DNA of 64,000 nt from Nocardioides alkalitolerans DSM 16699 (lineage in GTDB: Bacteria; Actinomycetota; Actinomycetes; Propionibacteriales; Nocardioidaceae), in assembly GCF_000426525.1 (NCBI RefSeq), contig NZ_AUFN01000014.1:62001-126000 (forward strand), read 5' to 3'. This document shows positions 62,482 through 64,000 of this stretch, piece by piece. The position numbers and the translations under genes were made by a program. The notes under the pieces are model-generated. The model worked only from the letters and a program-made list of their open reading frames with translations, was not told the origin of the DNA and did no database searches. The first letter of the stretch is position 1. Every line of letters starts with the position of its first letter.

Positions 62482-63459
62482 ATGACCGAGCACGTGATCG
62501 AGACGCGCGGACTGCGCAAGGAGTTCCGCACGCGCCACGGCGTGCGCGTGGCGGTCGACGGGCTCGACCTCGCGGTGCCGGCCGGTGGCGTGCACGGTTT
62601 CCTCGGCCCCAACGGCTCCGGCAAGACCACGACCATCCGCATGCTCCTCGGCCTGGCCCGCGCCACCAGCGGCGAGATGCGGCTCTTCGGCCGTCCGGTG
62701 CCCGACGAGCTGCCGCACGTGATCGGCCGCGTCGGCGCCGTCGTGGAGTCGCCCAAGTTCAGCCCCACCTTCACGGCCCGGCAGAACCTGGGGCTCCTCG
62801 CCCGCGCGGGCGGGGTGCCGGTCGATCGCGTGGACACCGCGCTCACCACCGTGGGCCTCGCCGACCGCGCCGACGAGCGCTACCACGGCTACTCGCTCGG
62901 CATGAAGCAGCGACTGGCGATCGCCGCGACGCTGTTGAAGGACCCGGCGCTCCTCGTCCTCGACGAGCCGACCAACGGTCTCGACCCGGCCGGCATCCGC
63001 GAGATCCGCGAGATGGTCCGCGGGCTCGGGGAGCGGGGCGTGACCGTGCTCGTGAGCTCGCACCTCCTGGCCGAGGTGCAGCAGGTCTGCACCTCGGCGA
63101 GCATCATCGGCCGCGGCCGGCTGCTCGCCCAGGGTCGCGTCGACGACCTCCTGGGCGGCGGCACGTCGTACCGGGTGGTCGTGACCGACCCCGAGGCGGC
63201 GGTCGTCGCCCTGCGGGAGGCGGGTCTCGTCGTACGGCGCGAGCCCGGTGCCCCGCCGGGCACCCTCGCGGTCGACCCGGCCGGTGCCGGTCCGGCCCGG
63301 ATCACGCAGGTGCTCGGCGAGCGCGGGCTGTGGCTCTCGGAGCTCTCCCCCGTGCGCGCCGACCTCGAGCAGGTCTTCCTCGACCTCACCTCGGACCACA
63401 CCCTCGGCACGCCCGGCGACGAGCCCGGGACCACCGGCCCGGACGGAGACCCGTCGTGA
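62482..63459 (+). CDS. ABC transporter ATP-binding protein (CcmA/BcrA-like)
   Basis: 325 aa. Walker A GPNGSGKTT, signature YSLGMKQRL, Walker B LLVLDEPTNGLDP and H-loop VSSHLLAEVQ are present. The MKQRL-type signature and BcrA-like arrangement suggest export of a peptide, lipid or drug, and the final 90 residues form a regulatory tail. The GTG of the permease overlaps its stop (GTGA), so ATPase and permease are one operon. The ATG has GGGGGCGGCGCC just before it; a weak hairpin (62402-62416) after lipB separates the genes. Confidence 0.9.
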   Translation: MTEHVIETRGLRKEFRTRHGVRVAVDGLDLAVPAGGVHGFLGPNGSGKTTTIRMLLGLARATSGEMRLFGRPVPDELPHVIGRVGAVVESPKFSPTFTARQNLGLLARAGGVPVDRVDTALTTVGLADRADERYHGYSLGMKQRLAIAATLLKDPALLVLDEPTNGLDPAGIREIREMVRGLGERGVTVLVSSHLLAEVQQVCTSASIIGRGRLLAQGRVDDLLGGGTSYRVVVTDPEAAVVALREAGLVVRREPGAPPGTLAVDPAGAGPARITQVLGERGLWLSELSPVRADLEQVFLDLTSDHTLGTPGDEPGTTGPDGDPS

Positions 63460-64000
63460 CCGGGCTCGCCGGGCTCGCCCGCGTGGAGCTCACCCGTCTG
63501 CGCCTGCGCCGGGCGGTGCTCGTGCTGCTGGCCGTCGCCGTCGTCGTGCCCGTCCTGATCTGGGCGAGCACGGCGTGGGACACCCGCGCGCACAGCGACG
63601 CCGACGCCCGCTTCGCCGAGGAGCAGCTGGTCACGGACACCGCCGACTGCCGCGCCTGGGCCGAGGAGGAGGAGCAGCGGCTGGACGCGGAGTCCGACGG
63701 CAGCGTCGACAACGTCGTCCTCTGCGCGGGCGACGAGGGCACGGGGGCCGAGGGCTACCTCCCCCGCCCTCCGCTCGACCTGGAGGAGGAGCGCACCGAC
63801 AGCGGGTTCGCGGTGGTGGTGCTGCTCGGCGTCGTGGTGCTCCTGGTGGGCACGACGTTCGCTGGCGCCGACTGGGCGTCGGGGTCGATGTCGGTGCAGC
63901 TGCTCGTCGAGCCCCGCCGTACGCGCGTCTGGGTGGCGAAGGCCGTGGCCGTCGGTCTGTGGGCGGCGGTGGTCGCCCTCGTGGTGCAGGTCGCGTACTG
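63456..64000 (+). CDS. ABC transporter permease, 3' truncated by window end
   Basis: About 181 visible codons, open to the end of the window. It starts VTGLAGLARVELTRLRLRRAVL, then a first membrane helix (LVLLAVAVVVPVLIWAS), a charged extracytoplasmic loop with DTADCRAWAEEEEQRL and LCAGDEG (two cysteines, possibly a disulfide), and two further helices before the edge. The large loop between helices 1 and 2 is typical of ABC-2-like permeases paired with BcrA-type ATPases. It is coupled to the upstream ATPase. The rest lies beyond the window. Confidence 0.85.
   Translation, partial: MTGLAGLARVELTRLRLRRAVLVLLAVAVVVPVLIWASTAWDTRAHSDADARFAEEQLVTDTADCRAWAEEEEQRLDAESDGSVDNVVLCAGDEGTGAEGYLPRPPLDLEEERTDSGFAVVVLLGVVVLLVGTTFAGADWASGSMSVQLLVEPRRTRVWVAKAVAVGLWAAVVALVVQVAY

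Overview
The window is very GC-rich chromosomal DNA from an actinobacterium, most probably Nocardioidaceae (Nocardioides-like). Genes are dense, third codon positions are almost all G or C, GTG starts are common, and many stop/start pairs overlap as GTGA or ATGA. Gene order matches conserved actinobacterial chromosome blocks: recA-recX-DUF3046, clgR-cinA-pgsA-rimO-ftsK, rnj-dapA, thyA-folA, and cobS/gcvT/pepA/sucB/TIGR01777/lipB, which recall the Mycobacterium tuberculosis recA-thyA and cobS-lipB neighbourhoods. I see no rRNA, tRNA, CRISPR array, prophage or insertion sequence.

Layout. 1-584: 5'-truncated sirohydrochlorin chelatase. 636-2652 (minus): PPK2, HipA-like kinase and DUF3037 as a tightly overlapping operon. 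2744-6644 (minus): recA-recX with a LexA box and a PafBC-type (RecA-NDp) promoter, preceded by DinB, DUF3046 and an MFS transporter. 6761-10042: GNAT acetyltransferase and a three-gene ABC-2 exporter. 10121-15755: lhr-nei DNA-repair operon, divergent from the exporter. 15832-27119 (minus): clgR, cinA, a secreted ExeM/NucH nuclease, pgsA, rimO, a RodZ-like protein and ftsK. 27234-41592: an accessory block made of blaI plus an M56 peptidase, cydA-cydB-cydDC, a YhhN protein, a serine hydrolase with a two-component system, a flavin-barrel/VOC fusion and an SPFH protein. 41621-50658: rnj, dapA, assorted enzymes, thyA-folA, a beta-propeller protein and a sulfotransferase. 50726-57751: an AadA-like nucleotidyltransferase, an MBL-CobU fusion, cobS, an isochorismatase-fold enzyme, gcvT and pepA. 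57888-64000: a possible lpd remnant, sucB, a TIGR01777 protein, a secreted protein, lipB, and an ABC transporter running off the end.

How the genes work together. DNA repair is the strongest theme. recA carries both LexA-type and PafBC-type signals, and similar promoter motifs precede lhr-nei, the divergent ABC exporter and the isochorismatase-fold gene. BlaI operators lie between blaI and cydA, suggesting that cytochrome bd is under BlaI/M56 control. sucB and lipB are linked through lipoate, and cobU/cobS through cobalamin nucleotide-loop assembly.

The least expected items are DNA-level structures. One is an 88-bp element with 22-bp inverted arms, embedded in frame in the linker of the fused CydDC. 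The other is a 12-bp palindrome (CGTCGTACGACG) present at least eight times and read in three different codon frames.
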